Source: Cymodocea nodosa
Taxonomy: Eukaryota; Streptophyta; Magnoliopsida; Alismatales; Cymodoceaceae
DNA length: 64,000 nucleotides
Direction: 5' to 3'
Assembly (NCBI GenBank): GCA_036874045.1
Contig: CM072343.1
Coordinates: 5,662,001-5,726,000, forward strand
Shown here: positions 1 to 11,648 of the stretch, piece after piece
How positions within the stretch are numbered: the stretch's first letter is position 1
How the letters are laid out: the number at the start of each line of letters is the position of its first letter
Notes under the pieces: model-generated
Told to the model about the DNA's origin: nothing
The model's input: only the letters and a program-made list of their open reading frames with translations
Databases searched by the model: none
Position numbers and translations under genes: made by a program

Positions 1-690
1 AAAAATAAATTTGTTGCTGATAGTTCTGATATTCATGATAAAATTTTTGAACTTGAAAAATATAATTTAGAACTTATTAAAGAACTAAAGGATAAATTTT
101 TAGAAAATAAAAGGCTATAAGATGAAATTGAATGAAAAACTTAAAAATCAATGTGTAGAAAATTCTAGTTCTAATACTGATATAGAAAAATTAGAACAAG
201 AAATTGGTAGATTAAAATTTAAACTAGGAGCTTTTACTAAAGGAGATAAGAAACTGACAAATATTATTAATAGTTATAAAGTCGTTGGTGATAGAACTGG
301 TATAGGTTTTAATTATGAACCACCAAAAACATATGCTTCTGTTAATTTTTCAAACAGCTATAAAATGGACTATGGAAATGGATATTTGAAAACAATTAAT
401 AAAGAGAAAGTTATCTATGTGTTAAAAAGAAATTCTGTTAATCGAAATAGCACATGGATTTCAAATATTCTACACTAACAAAAATAGACCCAAGAAAATA
501 TGGGTACCAAAGGATGTGATTAAACTGTTCTTGCAGGTTAAAACTAAAAGATCACGATGGGTGATGGATAGTGGTGCTTTAAAGCATATGACTGGAGATA
601 AATCTATCCTAAAAGACATGAAGAAGATTGATGGAGGAAATGTCAGATTTGGTAATGATCAAAAAGGTAAGATTAGTGGTATTAAAGCCT
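1..690 (+). pseudogene. Ty1/copia gag C-terminus and protease fragment
   Basis: Broken remnant of a copia polyprotein. An open stretch at 122-478 encodes the lysine/glutamate-rich, coiled-coil-like gag tail that precedes the protease in Sirevirus-like copia elements (compare the gag tail of copia B at 51558-51938). After a frameshift, residues resembling PKKIWVPKD appear near 485-515. At about 555-680 comes a protease-like MDSGALKHMTGDKS, where the family normally has DSGCSRHMTG; the Asp-Ser-Gly triad is kept and the following Cys is lost. Similarity stops at about 690, where unrelated LTR-like sequence begins. The upstream gag lies outside the window. Recognition of the family is firm; the exact 3' break is approximate. 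Confidence 0.8.
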
Positions 691-1060
691 ACTCACAGAC
701 ACGGGTTCGAATCCCCGAGAATGCATTATGGGATGCATTTTTTGGGGGGGGGGGATTGTTGAGGAACTCAATGAGAGACTCGATGGGTGATGGGTTGAGG
801 GACCTGAAGGACCTAGAGGGTGAAGGGAGAAGGCCTTAGGGACCTATGGGAGAAGGGGGTTAATCCTAATGGTTCCTCCCACAAACTCAAACTTGTGAGG
901 GATTCTGGGCTTTCTTAAAAAGGATTGGTAACGCCTTTGCTATCAGCTTGAGCTTTTGGCATAATGGTAGCCCGATCCTAATAGTTGGGAGATCTTAAAC
1001 CCTGGTCACTTGAACCAATTGGTTTGGGATGTGTTGATTGAAAACTCATTTAGAAGTAAT
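690..1060 (+). mobile_element. LTR-like fragment with preceding purine tract
   Basis: A short leader (690-745) is followed by a T6G10 purine tract (about 739-756) and then by TGTTGAGGAACTCAATGAG (from about 758), as a PPT followed by an LTR start would look. Further in, GCTTGAGCTTTTGGCATAAT (about 950-970) resembles a phrase common in plant LTRs. No partner LTR or target duplication is visible. It may be a truncated or solo LTR of another element that cut the copia fragment on its left. Confidence 0.35.
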
Positions 1061-1217
1061 TCAGATTCTATTTAAAAAAAAAAAAATTTACTGTTCTCAC
1101 TTATCATTGAGTAACTAGTTATCTTTCCCTTAAGCAAGGGATTGTGATTACGTAAAAAGATGATATTGTGGGAGGTAATATATAAGATAAATATATAAAA
1201 AAAAAAGGAGGGGCAAT
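1061..1217. other. Short unassigned AT-rich stretch
   Basis: Contains two poly-A runs (about 1074-1085 and 1196-1206) and no recognisable gene or repeat. It lies between the LTR-like fragment and the left end of copia E. Confidence 0.4.
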
Positions 1218-2783
1218 TGTAGGATTGTATGGCTACACAAGAAGGGGGTGAATTGTGTTTTTCAACATTTTCGATTATAATTGAAACTTTAAAACTCAAA
1301 AAGAAGTCGAGACACTGTTTTCATAAAATCATTTTTATTCAAGGTTTCAATTACAATAAACAATTCAATTCTCCTAAAAAATTGTAGATGTAATTATATA
1401 TCGATACCATGTTTCATCTATACAATTTCATAACTATAAATAGAGAAAACTAATTAGCGGAATTTAAAACATTTCTCTCTGTTTGAGATCTTTCTTCTTC
1501 TTCTTCTCTTCCTTCTTTAACAATTCTTCAATGGCGAATATCTAGTCTTTCTCTGCTTCACCGAATTTGCTTTCTTCTGATACTTTAAATCTTCAGTGAC
1601 ATAAATCTAACCTTTTCTACTTCACTGAATTTTCTTCCATCTGATACTTTAAATCTTCAGTGACATATATCTTACCTTTTTATGCTTCACTGAATTTTCT
1701 TCCACCTGAGAGCTTGTCCTTGAAGAGATGTTTTTGATCCCTAAAAGATTTTTCTTTTGGTGTGCAGGGATAACTGATCAACGAGAATTCTATGCCTTTT
1801 ATATTGTTTCTTCATTTCATGCATATCCTCCACGCTTAATCACTACTAGTTTTCCACTTCTTCACGTCTTTTCTTTTTCCTTCATCGAAATACACATGTT
1901 CTGACCCACATTTATGTTTCGAATTTTCTTTAATCATCAATCCTAGATCTCTAAAAAATTTATTGTAAAATAAACTTTCTCGTTCAAAATTTTTCATCAA
2001 GTGTAATAAAAAGTCGTTACTGTAATGTTAACTAAACGAGTAACACAAGTAGATATATAACTTAACGTTTCTAACTAAACGAGTTCCTCATGTGCCAACT
2101 CACGTGATAAGTACTGTAGCTAACTCAACGAACTAAGTCTATAGTGTTACGCTAACTCAATGAACCATCTCCATTGTGTTACAGATAACTCAACGAACTA
2201 GTAATAAACAAATGTTTTTATAATAAGAATTTTTCCAGGTGCAAAAATAACAACTTAAGTTTTATAACGCTAACCTAATGCGTTGCCTTAGTGTTCAATA
2301 TAGCAACTCAACACATTTAGTTATGTTAACTTAACGAGTTAAACATATGCACCTCACGTCATACAATATAACATTCGTAACTTATAATTTCACCACGTGT
2401 ACAACACTAACTTAACGAGTTCGTCTCTTCTTTTACTCACTAACATAACGAGTTCTCACGTGACCTCTATACAAACAAAACTCTAACTTAACGAGTTGTC
2501 TAAACGTGCACTGTTCATGATACAGAAGATATAACTTTAAAACATATCATGCTTTTCAATAAAAACATATGTTAACTTAACGTTTAGTTAAATGAGAAAT
2601 TAATGCAATGAAATGATTAGTTATTAACTTAGTATAATTTCAAATCCAATACAGACACGTATTTATATCAATAAGCTTTTTCTGTATTAATTGATGTACT
2701 TAATTTCCTTTCACAAGCAATAGTAATTGAGTAAATATGATTATTTTCATTCAGCACACATCATCAAAACAAAATATTCAACA
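1218..2783 (-). repeat. 3' LTR of copia E
   Basis: About 1566 bp. On the minus strand it begins TGTTGAATATTTTG directly after a GGGGGAGAT purine tract and ends in CCTACA, which reads TGTAGG on the plus strand at 1218. The inner end carries the ACCCCCTTCTTGTG type of sequence typical of Sirevirus LTR ends. The middle (about 2030-2600) is packed with CACGTG/TCACGTGA boxes and repeats of CTAACTCAACGAAC / TAACTTAACGAGTT. No 5' partner is in the window, so the outer boundary rests on TG/CA and family resemblance. Confidence 0.75.
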
Positions 2784-3148
2784 ATCTCCCCCTTTTTGAT
2801 GATGACAAAATCATATTAAATCAATTATGAAATATATTTAACTCAACAAAGCACCTTCGTTGGGTTAACTTTTAATTCAACAAACAAGTTTGTTGACTTA
2901 AGTTTACTTAAGCTTATTTCTATTGTTTGTGTAAATTTCACCTCTCAGAAATAAAACTTCCAGATGTCAATAATTACATAAGTATCATTTCTCCCCCTTT
3001 CATTGTATAATTTAATAACCATATAATTTTCTTTCAGATTACATTATCATCTGTCAGATTACAATAACCATATAAATATCATCTCCCTTTATAATATATG
3101 TAATTAAAATCATAATCATCTTCTTTTATAACATTTCTCCCCCTTTTT
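2784..3148 (-). promoter_or_regulatory. Polypurine tracts of copia E (several copies)
   Basis: The tract next to the LTR (2784-2797, AAAAAGGGGGAGAT on the minus strand) primes plus-strand synthesis. Further copies lie at 2988-3000 and 3134-3148. Repeated PPTs are a known feature of the Sirevirus genus. Confidence 0.75.
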
Positions 3149-3324
3149 GTCATTAATCAAAAAAAATGATTACATAGTATATATAGTAAGAGACATATTT
3201 ACAACAACGCTTTCTGTAAACAATAATAAGAATTGTAAACATTTATAGAAAAATGTATTGTTCAATGAATCAAACAATGAATACAAACATTACATTTTGT
3301 ATTCAAATACAAGCAAATAGACAA

Positions 3325-5634
3325 TTATCTATTCCTCCTAAGTATATCACTTATAGCATTACATATTTGATCTCCTAGATGCCTAATATCATTTCTGATT
3401 TCATTAAGCACATCATCTACGTTAGGAGGTATCTGGGGTTGCTGTTCTGCTTGAACTGAATAACTTGGTTGTTGTGGTCGAATCTGTTCTGTACAATCTG
3501 TTGGTTGTTGTTGTTGATGAGGTTGATGCAAGGCTTGGAATTTTTGCAAATCTTTTACACTAAAAGCTCTCATACCTTTAGTTTCAGAGGGCTAGTCAGA
3601 TAAATTCAATTAGCTTGCAAGGAGTCTACATATAGCATCACCAAAAAATAACTTTGAACTCATATGCTGTAGTTGAGAAGTAAAAACATCAAACCAATTG
3701 ATTTGAATTCTATTCAGCAGACCATAAGTAGCATATAAACAGCTTCTACTGACTTCCATATTGTGTCCAACTCTTTGAAATAAATTGGCATGCAATATAT
3801 TTGTAATAAATCTTGCCTCTACATTCAGATTTTCCATTAATCTCAATTCAATATATACATCTAGAATTTTTGATAAAGATTGAATGTTCCATTCTAGTTG
3901 TCTAATCATGTCAAATCTGTTTGTAACAACAACACCTTCATTCTTTAATCCCAAAACTTCAAAAATTAATTCAAGAGACAATATTAACTCCTGTTTATTT
4001 ATTTGAGTTTTCAGTATATTTTTATTCTTGACTAGATTGCTATAAAAAGCTGCAATAAGCTCTTTGTATTGCTTCCATTTCGTTCCAACTAGCAAGAATT
4101 GAATGAGGCCTTGTTACTCAAATAGATCTCTTATATCAATCAAATTTCTGAATTTTATTAGTCGAGTATGTAGAATTCGACATGTAATCAGATTATTGTA
4201 TTTCTGCACTACTTCCTTAGATCTAAAATGAATTGAATTACCTTGAATTTGTAATATTGTACACAAAGAAGGTGATACCTAAAGCCATAATTCAGAGTTT
4301 AATTCATCTTCAAGAACTTCTTCAAAATGAATGTCATGTTGTTCCTCTATGAAAATATTTTCTTGAAGCTACGTATGTACACTTGATTCTTCAACTTTAA
4401 CAGTCTTAGGAACATCTTCATTATGCTCTACATTCATTTGTTCAGTCTCTATAGAATGATCAGAGTTCAATTTTTCCACAAATTCTACAACCGATGTATC
4501 TGTCTGTAATTATTCATTTTGTTCAACAGATATCTCTATTGATACATGCTGTGAATTCTCAGACTCTACTTCTATAGATTCTGAAGAAGGCTAGTTGACA
4601 TTTAGCTCTTTTGGAGTCTTAACTTTTTCAATATCCGCTACTCTAGAGAATTCAGCCTGTGAACTAGTTACTACCTCAACATTGTCAATTATATCTGCAA
4701 TAACTTGTTCAATGTCATGTGCCTGATGCTCTAAGTTTTCAATTTCTACATCATCAGGACTTGTACTAATAGAAAAACTTGAGCTCATATTTGACTCGGA
4801 TTTCTTCTCAAGTTTTCTAGCAAGGGAAAATAAAGTCTCATTATCTTCATCAGTTTCAGTATGCTCGAAACTGATGAGTTTATCAGATGCACTATAAGGT
4901 ACAATGTCTAGACATACATTGTCATTTGGAAATAAATGCTCATCTGATTGTCCTTTTCCAATAGACTTTGTTTCCTTAGACATAATTTTTCTGATTTTTC
5001 TTCTTCCATAACACTTTTGTTTCTCCTCTTCAAGTATTGTTGTTTTCTTTTCAAATTGTTTCATAAAATTTTTCTGCTTTAATTCTTCTAAGGCACTTTC
5101 TATTGCAACTGCCTTTCAAAGACCTTCAACTTTTCTTTTATCTACGATAATATTTGATTCTACTTTTTTTGAATACAAAGGAGTAGGTATAGCAGATTCA
5201 TGTTCTTCCTCAAATGCATGTAGTCGTGTACCACTCAGAGGAGTTTGAGGAATTCTATTTGATGAACCTACACCTTTTTTCATATATTTTGCATACTATT
5301 CAAGAAATGCAATCTCAACACATTTCATTTTGTATTCTCTATCATATTTACTTCGAATACCTATATATGTAATATTTGCATTAGTATTTTGAAGCTCTTG
5401 TCTAATTTCATCTAGTATACCTAGAGGAAAGAAGTATTCACTGTAAATTTGTGCTAACCTTTTGTCCACTCGAAGTATTTTCTTAAACCAAGTGCGTAGA
5501 ACTTCATTAGTATCTATTTCTTTTCCTTTTGCATCTCTTCTACTTTTGCCTTTTCCTCTGCCACAACCTTTGTAGAACTTGGAGACCATCGTCGCAAGTT
5601 GTAACAACAACAAGCAGGAAAGATTTTTTGACAA
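3325..5634 (-). pseudogene. Extra ORF of copia E (plant transposon-protein-like)
   Basis: One reading frame of about 770 codons, broken by nonsense codons but without a frameshift: the open pieces at 5634-5296, 5064-4591, 4095-3610 and 3573-3325 are all in the same frame. The N-terminus is basic (GRGKGKSRR, possibly nuclear-targeting). The middle is a long acidic, low-complexity stretch. Residues coded at 4095-3610 form a folded-looking domain with LGLKNEG, ITNILHANLFQRVGH and LLNRIQINWFDVF. The C-terminus is Gln/Pro-rich. The domain matches the C-terminal domain of the extra ORFs in gypsy A, C and D and resembles the putative plant transposon protein family (PF20167-like, from memory). It sits where Sireviruses carry an env-like ORF, but I see no signal peptide or membrane anchor. 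Its function is unknown. Confidence 0.7.
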
Positions 5635-6104
5635 AGTTTACGAATAACCTAAGTGCCCATGTAATAAGTGTTTAAATAGGGTTTTAGGCGAATAACACAA
5701 CGTGTATAGAAGTCGGGTTTGGATTTTAAATGAATATTGAATAAAGTTTATTCAATCAAGATACCCGAAATATTCAAGTATAACTCGTTGAGTTAACCAA
5801 CCTAACAAGTAAAACGCTGTCTAGAGGTAGTTTTACACGTTACCTTATATAACATAATGTTCAGTTAGTACACTTTACTAAAATCAAGTTTCGGATGCTT
5901 CCTTTCGAAGACAACACACATGCTACACTTAACATTATCTTGAGAACATTGTAAACTATTCTAACATTCTCTTCTTATGAATCTAAAATAGTTTGTTTGT
6001 CTTTTTAAATTGTTTCATCAAGATCTTAAGGGATCTAAATTCAAATTAACCAAGATTTGTATTCTGAATTATATTAATCTGTTTTGGACATTGTTAATCC
6101 TCCC
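5635..6104 (-). other. Spacer upstream of the extra ORF in copia E
   Basis: No gene. It contains one CTCGTTGAGTTAACC palindrome-type motif (about 5786-5800) and a GTAGGGGGAGG purine tract (about 6107-6117 at its right border, minus strand). It may hold leader sequence of the extra ORF. Confidence 0.4.
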
Positions 6105-7090
6105 CCTACAAATATACTTCTTATATATTCAATAACATACAAAATATACTTGTATAATAATAAATGTTAAGTATAACTATACTTTTAAATTTTCTTTTCA
6201 GAAACTTCTATTATCCTGAATTTATCAAAAATGATTTCTAGAATCAATTCCTACTGTATATGAATCAAAACACAACTTTAAACTCAATATGATTAATTCA
6301 AGGAGAATAAAAGAATGTATCTCAAATAAACATTTTCAAAAGAACTACTATTGATTCAATAAATCAATAGTCATATTGGTAGAAACTATATTCGATTCAA
6401 AGATATCTGTAATTAATGAAACAACTTTTTCTTTTCAAAACAGTAAATTTTGATAAGTTTCTTTAAAAGTTAGTTTGAAAAGCTTGAATCATACAAGAGC
6501 TTTCTAATGTACGCGTGTAATGAGCTTTTAGTCAACAATCCCAGATCTGATTAGGACCTTAGGTTCCCAGATTTAAAGAATCCTTTTTGAGGACAACAAT
6601 CCTTACATACCTATCTGCTCAAGTACAAAAGGCTCATGATCAAACTGATCAATAAACTCTGAAAGATTTTCACTTTATAAGCACTTTTCATTTTAAGCAC
6701 AGTATATATGTATTCCATTAATACAGATGCAATAAAACACAAATCTTATATAATTTTTACTTCTATGATTTTACTAAAAATATGAATCAGTTTCAATAAG
6801 CTCATACTTTTGATTAACAGTTTAAAATGATTTACATATAAATTATTCTATAAGTTTAATCAATCAAGTCAAATTTATGTATGATCATATGCACTTTCAT
6901 TGATTCAAAGAAAACACTTAATCAAAATTTTAGAATTTCAGAAGTATTTAATGTTTTTCATTTACACTTCCACTTAAAATCGTGAAAACCATTAAAATTG
7001 ATAAACTACTTAAAATCAATAAGATACTACTATGATTTTACAATAAATACATAGTATCTTATGCAGCAGTTTAGATATTACTTAGATATT
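6105..7090 (-). repeat. Non-coding module M, copy in copia E
   Basis: About 1 kb of non-coding sequence between RNase H and the extra ORF. It is colinear with 15560-14550 in gypsy A and 48240-49215 in gypsy D, in the same orientation relative to each element. The best core is about 6480-6650, for example GAATCATACAAGAGCTTTCT and GATCTGATTAGGACCTTAGG against near-identical strings in A and D. No ORF of note and no terminal repeats are seen. Its role is unknown. Confidence 0.75.
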
Positions 7091-7189
7091 TATGATAAGT
7101 ATATAATATCTATGAGGTGAACAACATCATCAACAAAATTTATCTTTTTGTGGAGTTTAAGCATTTTACACATCACATAGCCTACAAAT

Positions 7190-10100
7190 ACCCAAATTTA
7201 ATCTTATATTGCAGAATGTATTTTCTTCTAGAGGTTTTGTAAATATATCAACTAATTGATTTTTACCAGACACAAATCCTAATTTAATTTTTCCTTTAAT
7301 TACGTTATCTCTTAGAAAATGATGTCTAACCTCTATATGCTTTGCTCTAGAATGTAATACAGGATTTTTGGAAAGATTTATTGTAGAATTACTGTCACAA
7401 TAAATCTCAATTATATCAAAAGATAATCCAAAGTCTTCTAAAGTTTGCCTTATCTACAGAATCTGAGTGCAACACAGTGCAGCAGCAACATATTCAGCTT
7501 CTATAGTAGAAAGTGCTACACAATTTTGCTTTTTACTAAACCATGACACCAAATTATTTCCTAATAATTGACATGTGCCACTAGTACTTTTTCTATCAAA
7601 TTTAGATCATGCGTAATCAGCATCAGTATATCCTATAAGATCTACTAAACTATCCTTAGAATAATACAGTTTGAAATTTTTAGTTCCTTGTATATATCTA
7701 AATATTCTTTTAACAACAATTGATTGTGATTCTTTAGGATTAGATTGAAATCTAGCACAAGCACAGACAACAAACATAATATCAGGTCTACTAGCTGTCA
7801 AATAAAGTAAAGAACTAATCATACTTCTGTATTTTCTTTGATCTATTGATTTTCCTATGTCATCAATATCTAACTTTAAAGAAGTACTCATAGGAGTTCC
7901 TCAAATCCTTGTATCATTAAAATTAATTTTCTTAAGCATTTCATCTGCATATTTTTCTCGATTTAAAAATATACCTTTATCCATTTGCTTAATTTGAAGT
8001 CCTAAAAAATATGAAAGTTCTCCTATCATACTCATTTCAAACTGACTAATCATCTCTTCAGAAAATATTTTTATTAGTTTATCAGAGGTTGCTCCAAAGA
8101 TTATATCATCCACATATATTTGAATAAGAATCTGATCTTTACCATCTCTTTTGATAAATAGAATATGATCTACTTTTCCCATGACATAACCTTGTTCTAT
8201 TAAAAAAGTAGATAATCTTTCATACCATGATCTAAGTGCTTGCTTCAAACCATATAAGGCTTTCTTCAATTTATACACAAAGTTAGGATTTTTAATATCT
8301 TCAAATCTAGGTGGTTGTTTCACATAGACTTCTTCATTAATTAAACCATTTAGAAATGCACTTTTTACATCCATTTGATATAATTTAAAATCCATATAAC
8401 AAGCATAGGCCAATAATATTCTAATACTTTCTAACCTAGCCACAGGAGCAAATGTTTCATCATAATCTAGTCCTTCTTCCTGTGTATATCCTTGTGCAAC
8501 TAATCTAGCTTTGTTTCTTATAATTTGACCAGCCTCATTAGTTTTGTTTCTAAAGATCCACTTTGTACCTATTATGGATTGATTTTCTAGTGGAGAGACT
8601 AATTCCCAAACATCATTTCTGATGAATTGATTTAGTTCTTTTTGCATTGCCACTATCCAATTTTCATCAGATAATGCTTCTTCTATATTCCTTGGTTCCA
8701 CTATAGAAACAAACATACACATACTACTTAAATTTACTGAAGCTCTAGTTTTAACTCCCTCATTAATATTACTAATGACTTGAGTAATGGGATGTGATGA
8801 AGAATAACGCCAATTTCTCTAATTTTCCTCAATATTCTCATCAACATCTGAAAGTCCATCACTGTCATCATTAGTTTGATCATTTAAGTTCATATTTTTG
8901 ATTTTCTTAGATAAATCTTCAATCTCTCTATTGATCTCTAACTCTTTTGGGAAATTGATCAAATCATCATTATCAGCTTTAGATTGAGATTCTCTAAAAG
9001 AATTTTCATTGAAGCTTACATGGAGGGTTTCTTTAATAGTTCTAGAAGTCTTGTTATATACTCTATTGGCTTTAATTCTAGTAGAGTAACCTACAAAAAT
9101 TCCTTCAACCGCTTTGGCTTGAAATTTATCCCTTTTATCCTTAGTATTAAGAATAAAACACTTGCAGCCAAATAGTTTCATATAGGAAATTTTTGGAACC
9201 CTATTAAACATAATTTCAAAAGGAGTTTTACTAACACGAGGTCTTAAGTGGCTTCTATTAATAATATAACAAGCTATATTCACTACTTCAGCCCAAAGAT
9301 TTTGAGGTAACTTATGTTCATTCAACATAGTTCTGGCCATTTCTTGAAGTGATCTATTCTTTCTCTCAACAACACCATTTTAAGACGGTGCTCTTGGAAA
9401 AGAAAATTTGTGATCAATGCCGTGATCTATATAGTAATTATTCATTTGATCATTATCAAATTCAGTACCATGATCACTCCTAAGTTTTTGAATAGGGACA
9501 CTTTGCTCATTTTGAACAAGATTGCAAAACATTTTAAACTTTTCCAAAACTTCTGTCTTAGATGCTAGAAAATATACCCAAGTGTATCTAGAGAAGTCAT
9601 CTACTAAAACAAATACATACCGTTTACCACCAAGACTCATGATTCTTGTTGGTCCAAATAGATCCATATGTATAAGTTCTAAGACTCTTTTGCTTGAAAT
9701 ATCAGTTTTGGATTTAAAAGAGTTTTTGTGAAGTTTACCTAACTCACATGCATCACACATAAAGTCCTTTGAGTATTTGATCTTTGGTAAACCTCTCACT
9801 AAATGTTTTCTAGATAGTTTATGTAACAGTTTCGTATTTATATGCCTGATCCATCTATGCCTCAGATATGCATCACTAGTTTCAGCTAGCAAACATGAAT
9901 TTAAATCAACTACACTAGAAGGTAAAGATAAAATACATACAGAACCTTTTCTTTTAGCAATAAACTTAAGTTCATCTGTATTTTTATCAATAATTTTGCA
10001 TACATTATCTTCAAACACTACATAATATCCATTCTCAATTAGTTTTATAACACTCAGCAAATTAAATCCTAGGTTTTCTACATATAGTACATTCGAAATA

Positions 10101-10489
10101 ACATAAGTCGGAGTTATTTGAACATTACCCATACCTATGATTTTATCCTTACTTTCGTTTCCAAATGTTACACTTCCTTTCGTGGTATTTGTAAAATTTT
10201 GTAGTAGACTTTTTTGTCCGGTCATGTGACTTGATGCTCCATTGTCTAAGATCTATTTTGATGTTGTTTCCTCCTGCAAAATAAATTAAGAAAAACTTTT
10301 TCTTGGTACCCAATGTTGTTGAGGACCAAGTTCATTAAACGCGTATTTCTTCTTTTTGTTTAAAAATAGTTTAACATTATCATTTACATTCTTATTAGTT
10401 GTAAGTACTATTAACTTATCATTAGCTTCATACTTACTTATAGCATTATTGCTCTTATAATCATTCTTTTTGTTTTCAGATGTAGTATA
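7190..10489 (-). pseudogene. pol: Copia E gag tail-protease-integrase-RT-RNase H
   Basis: In translation order: a gag tail ending GPQQHWVPRKS (near 10290); protease with DNGASSHMTG in place of DSGC..HMTG (about 10240); a GAG-pre-integrase region; the integrase zinc-binding motif with CDACELGKLHKNSF; the integrase core with HMDLFGPT and SDHGTEF (about 9680 and 9480); the integrase C-terminus around FGCKCFILN (9150); RT (8722-7901) with QMDVKSAFLNG and YVDDIIFGAT (about 8110); RNase H (7891-7190) with GYTDADYA, WFSKKQNCVALST and AEYVAAA. The YVDDIIFG box and the tract-rich 3' end point to the Sirevirus lineage. Stops occur at 9379, 8819, 7900 and 7604, among others. The start of gag is cut off by LTR F at 10490. 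Non-functional. Confidence 0.9.
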
Positions 10490-10927
10490 TGTTAGGATCG
10501 ATAGGCTCACTAGAGGGGGGGTGAATGGTGAAGGTGTGTAAATTTTACTTTTTTTAATTTAGAATCGACTGATTCTATTAAATAGTGAGTTGAAATAATT
10601 TAAATGGATGCAAAACAGTAAGTAGAAAATAACACACAACAAATTTTTAGGTGGTTCACCAACTTAGCTAGTCCACCCCCAAGATACACTTGGGCTTCAC
10701 TAAGTAGACAAGTACTTACAACACTTGCTTTCAGGTTGAAGCAAGAACCAACACTTAGAGCTTTCAGGTATAGGCTCAATAACCAACCTTTCTTCGAGCT
10801 TTCAGGTTGAAGCTCTCAACCAACAATGAGCTTCTAGGTTGAAACTCACAAACCAACAACTTTGAACTTTCTATCAGAGTTTGAGCACAGGGAGCTTTTC
10901 TACTGTAGTGAATCTTTTTAAGAGTAT
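10490..10927 (-). repeat. Copia F LTR, 3' end only
   Basis: Starts TGTTAGGATCG on the plus strand, the mirror of an LTR end in CCTAACA. It contains the GGGGGGGTGAAT stretch and the reversed GAAGC...CTTTCAGGTTGAAGC repeats that match the 3' portion of copia B LTRs (32690-33201). It interrupts copia E inside gag and is itself cut at 10928 by gypsy C (candidate target sequence AGTAT, 10923-10927). The remainder of F must lie beyond the right edge of the window. Confidence 0.75.
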
Positions 10928-11648
10928 TGTTTAGAACGAAAAAATGCATAATATTAACGGTTAAATGATGGTTAATTTGATAATATTTAACTTATCATAT
11001 GAGAATTAAGCCATTATGTTATAATTGCACTGTTATATGCTTTAATGAAAGAATCAACATAATTTCAGGGAATTAATGTTAATTGAGTACATTTCTGAAC
11101 TGTTGGTAAGTTGCTGATTATTAATTCTTTAGTATCCGAATTTTTTGTTATTTCAAAGAGCTATATTGCATGTACTAGACAGTTATGTTTTAAACGCTAA
11201 AAGAATATTTAAGTGAACAGTATCAACTAGTTGAGTTAGTGTTCTTTTTGTTAAAAGATCACATGCCAAACTAAAGTGAATTTTCGGTAAGTTATCTGTT
11301 AACTATCCAAAATGCATCTAGGCATCAGATAGTTAGGTTTTTAAGTATCTGAAATATTTGTAATAGTTAAGTTAGAATTATGCACGTGTTGAATTTAAAT
11401 GCTTTAGTATATCACGTGAGATGCACATGTTTAACTCGTTAAGTTAGCATAACTGTATGCGTTGAGTTACATGAATACACACTAAGGTAACGCGTTATGT
11501 TAGCGGCTTATTTCTTTATTGCACGTGTTTTATAGTTAAATCAACAAAGTAAGTCCATTGAGTTATCTGTAACTCCATGGACCATTCTAATATGCCACTG
11601 TAGCAGTTACAGAAATAGGACATTCGAAGGAAAACCACGATTGCACGT
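10928..11648 (+). repeat. 5' LTR of gypsy C, left part
   Basis: Colinear with the first third of the D LTRs (34402 and 49368). It includes CACGTG-type boxes and the AACTATCCGAAATGCAT repeats. It is broken at CACGT (11644-11648) by the insertion of gypsy A and resumes at 29392. Confidence 0.85.

Larger units (their letters stand above)
1218..10489 (-). mobile_element. Copia element E (Sirevirus-like), interrupted on the right
   Basis: Minus-strand Ty1/copia element. Read from right to left it has a gag tail, protease, integrase, RT and RNase H (10489-7190), a non-coding module, a long extra ORF (5634-3325), several purine tracts and a 3' LTR (2783-1218). The domain order PR-IN-RT-RH is diagnostic of copia. 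The extra ORF after RNase H and the repeated AAAGGGGGAG tracts are Sirevirus traits. The gag and 5' LTR are missing because another copia LTR starts at 10490; they should lie beyond the right edge. All ORFs have stops, so this copy is dead. It is the outermost and therefore oldest layer of the nest. Confidence 0.85.
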
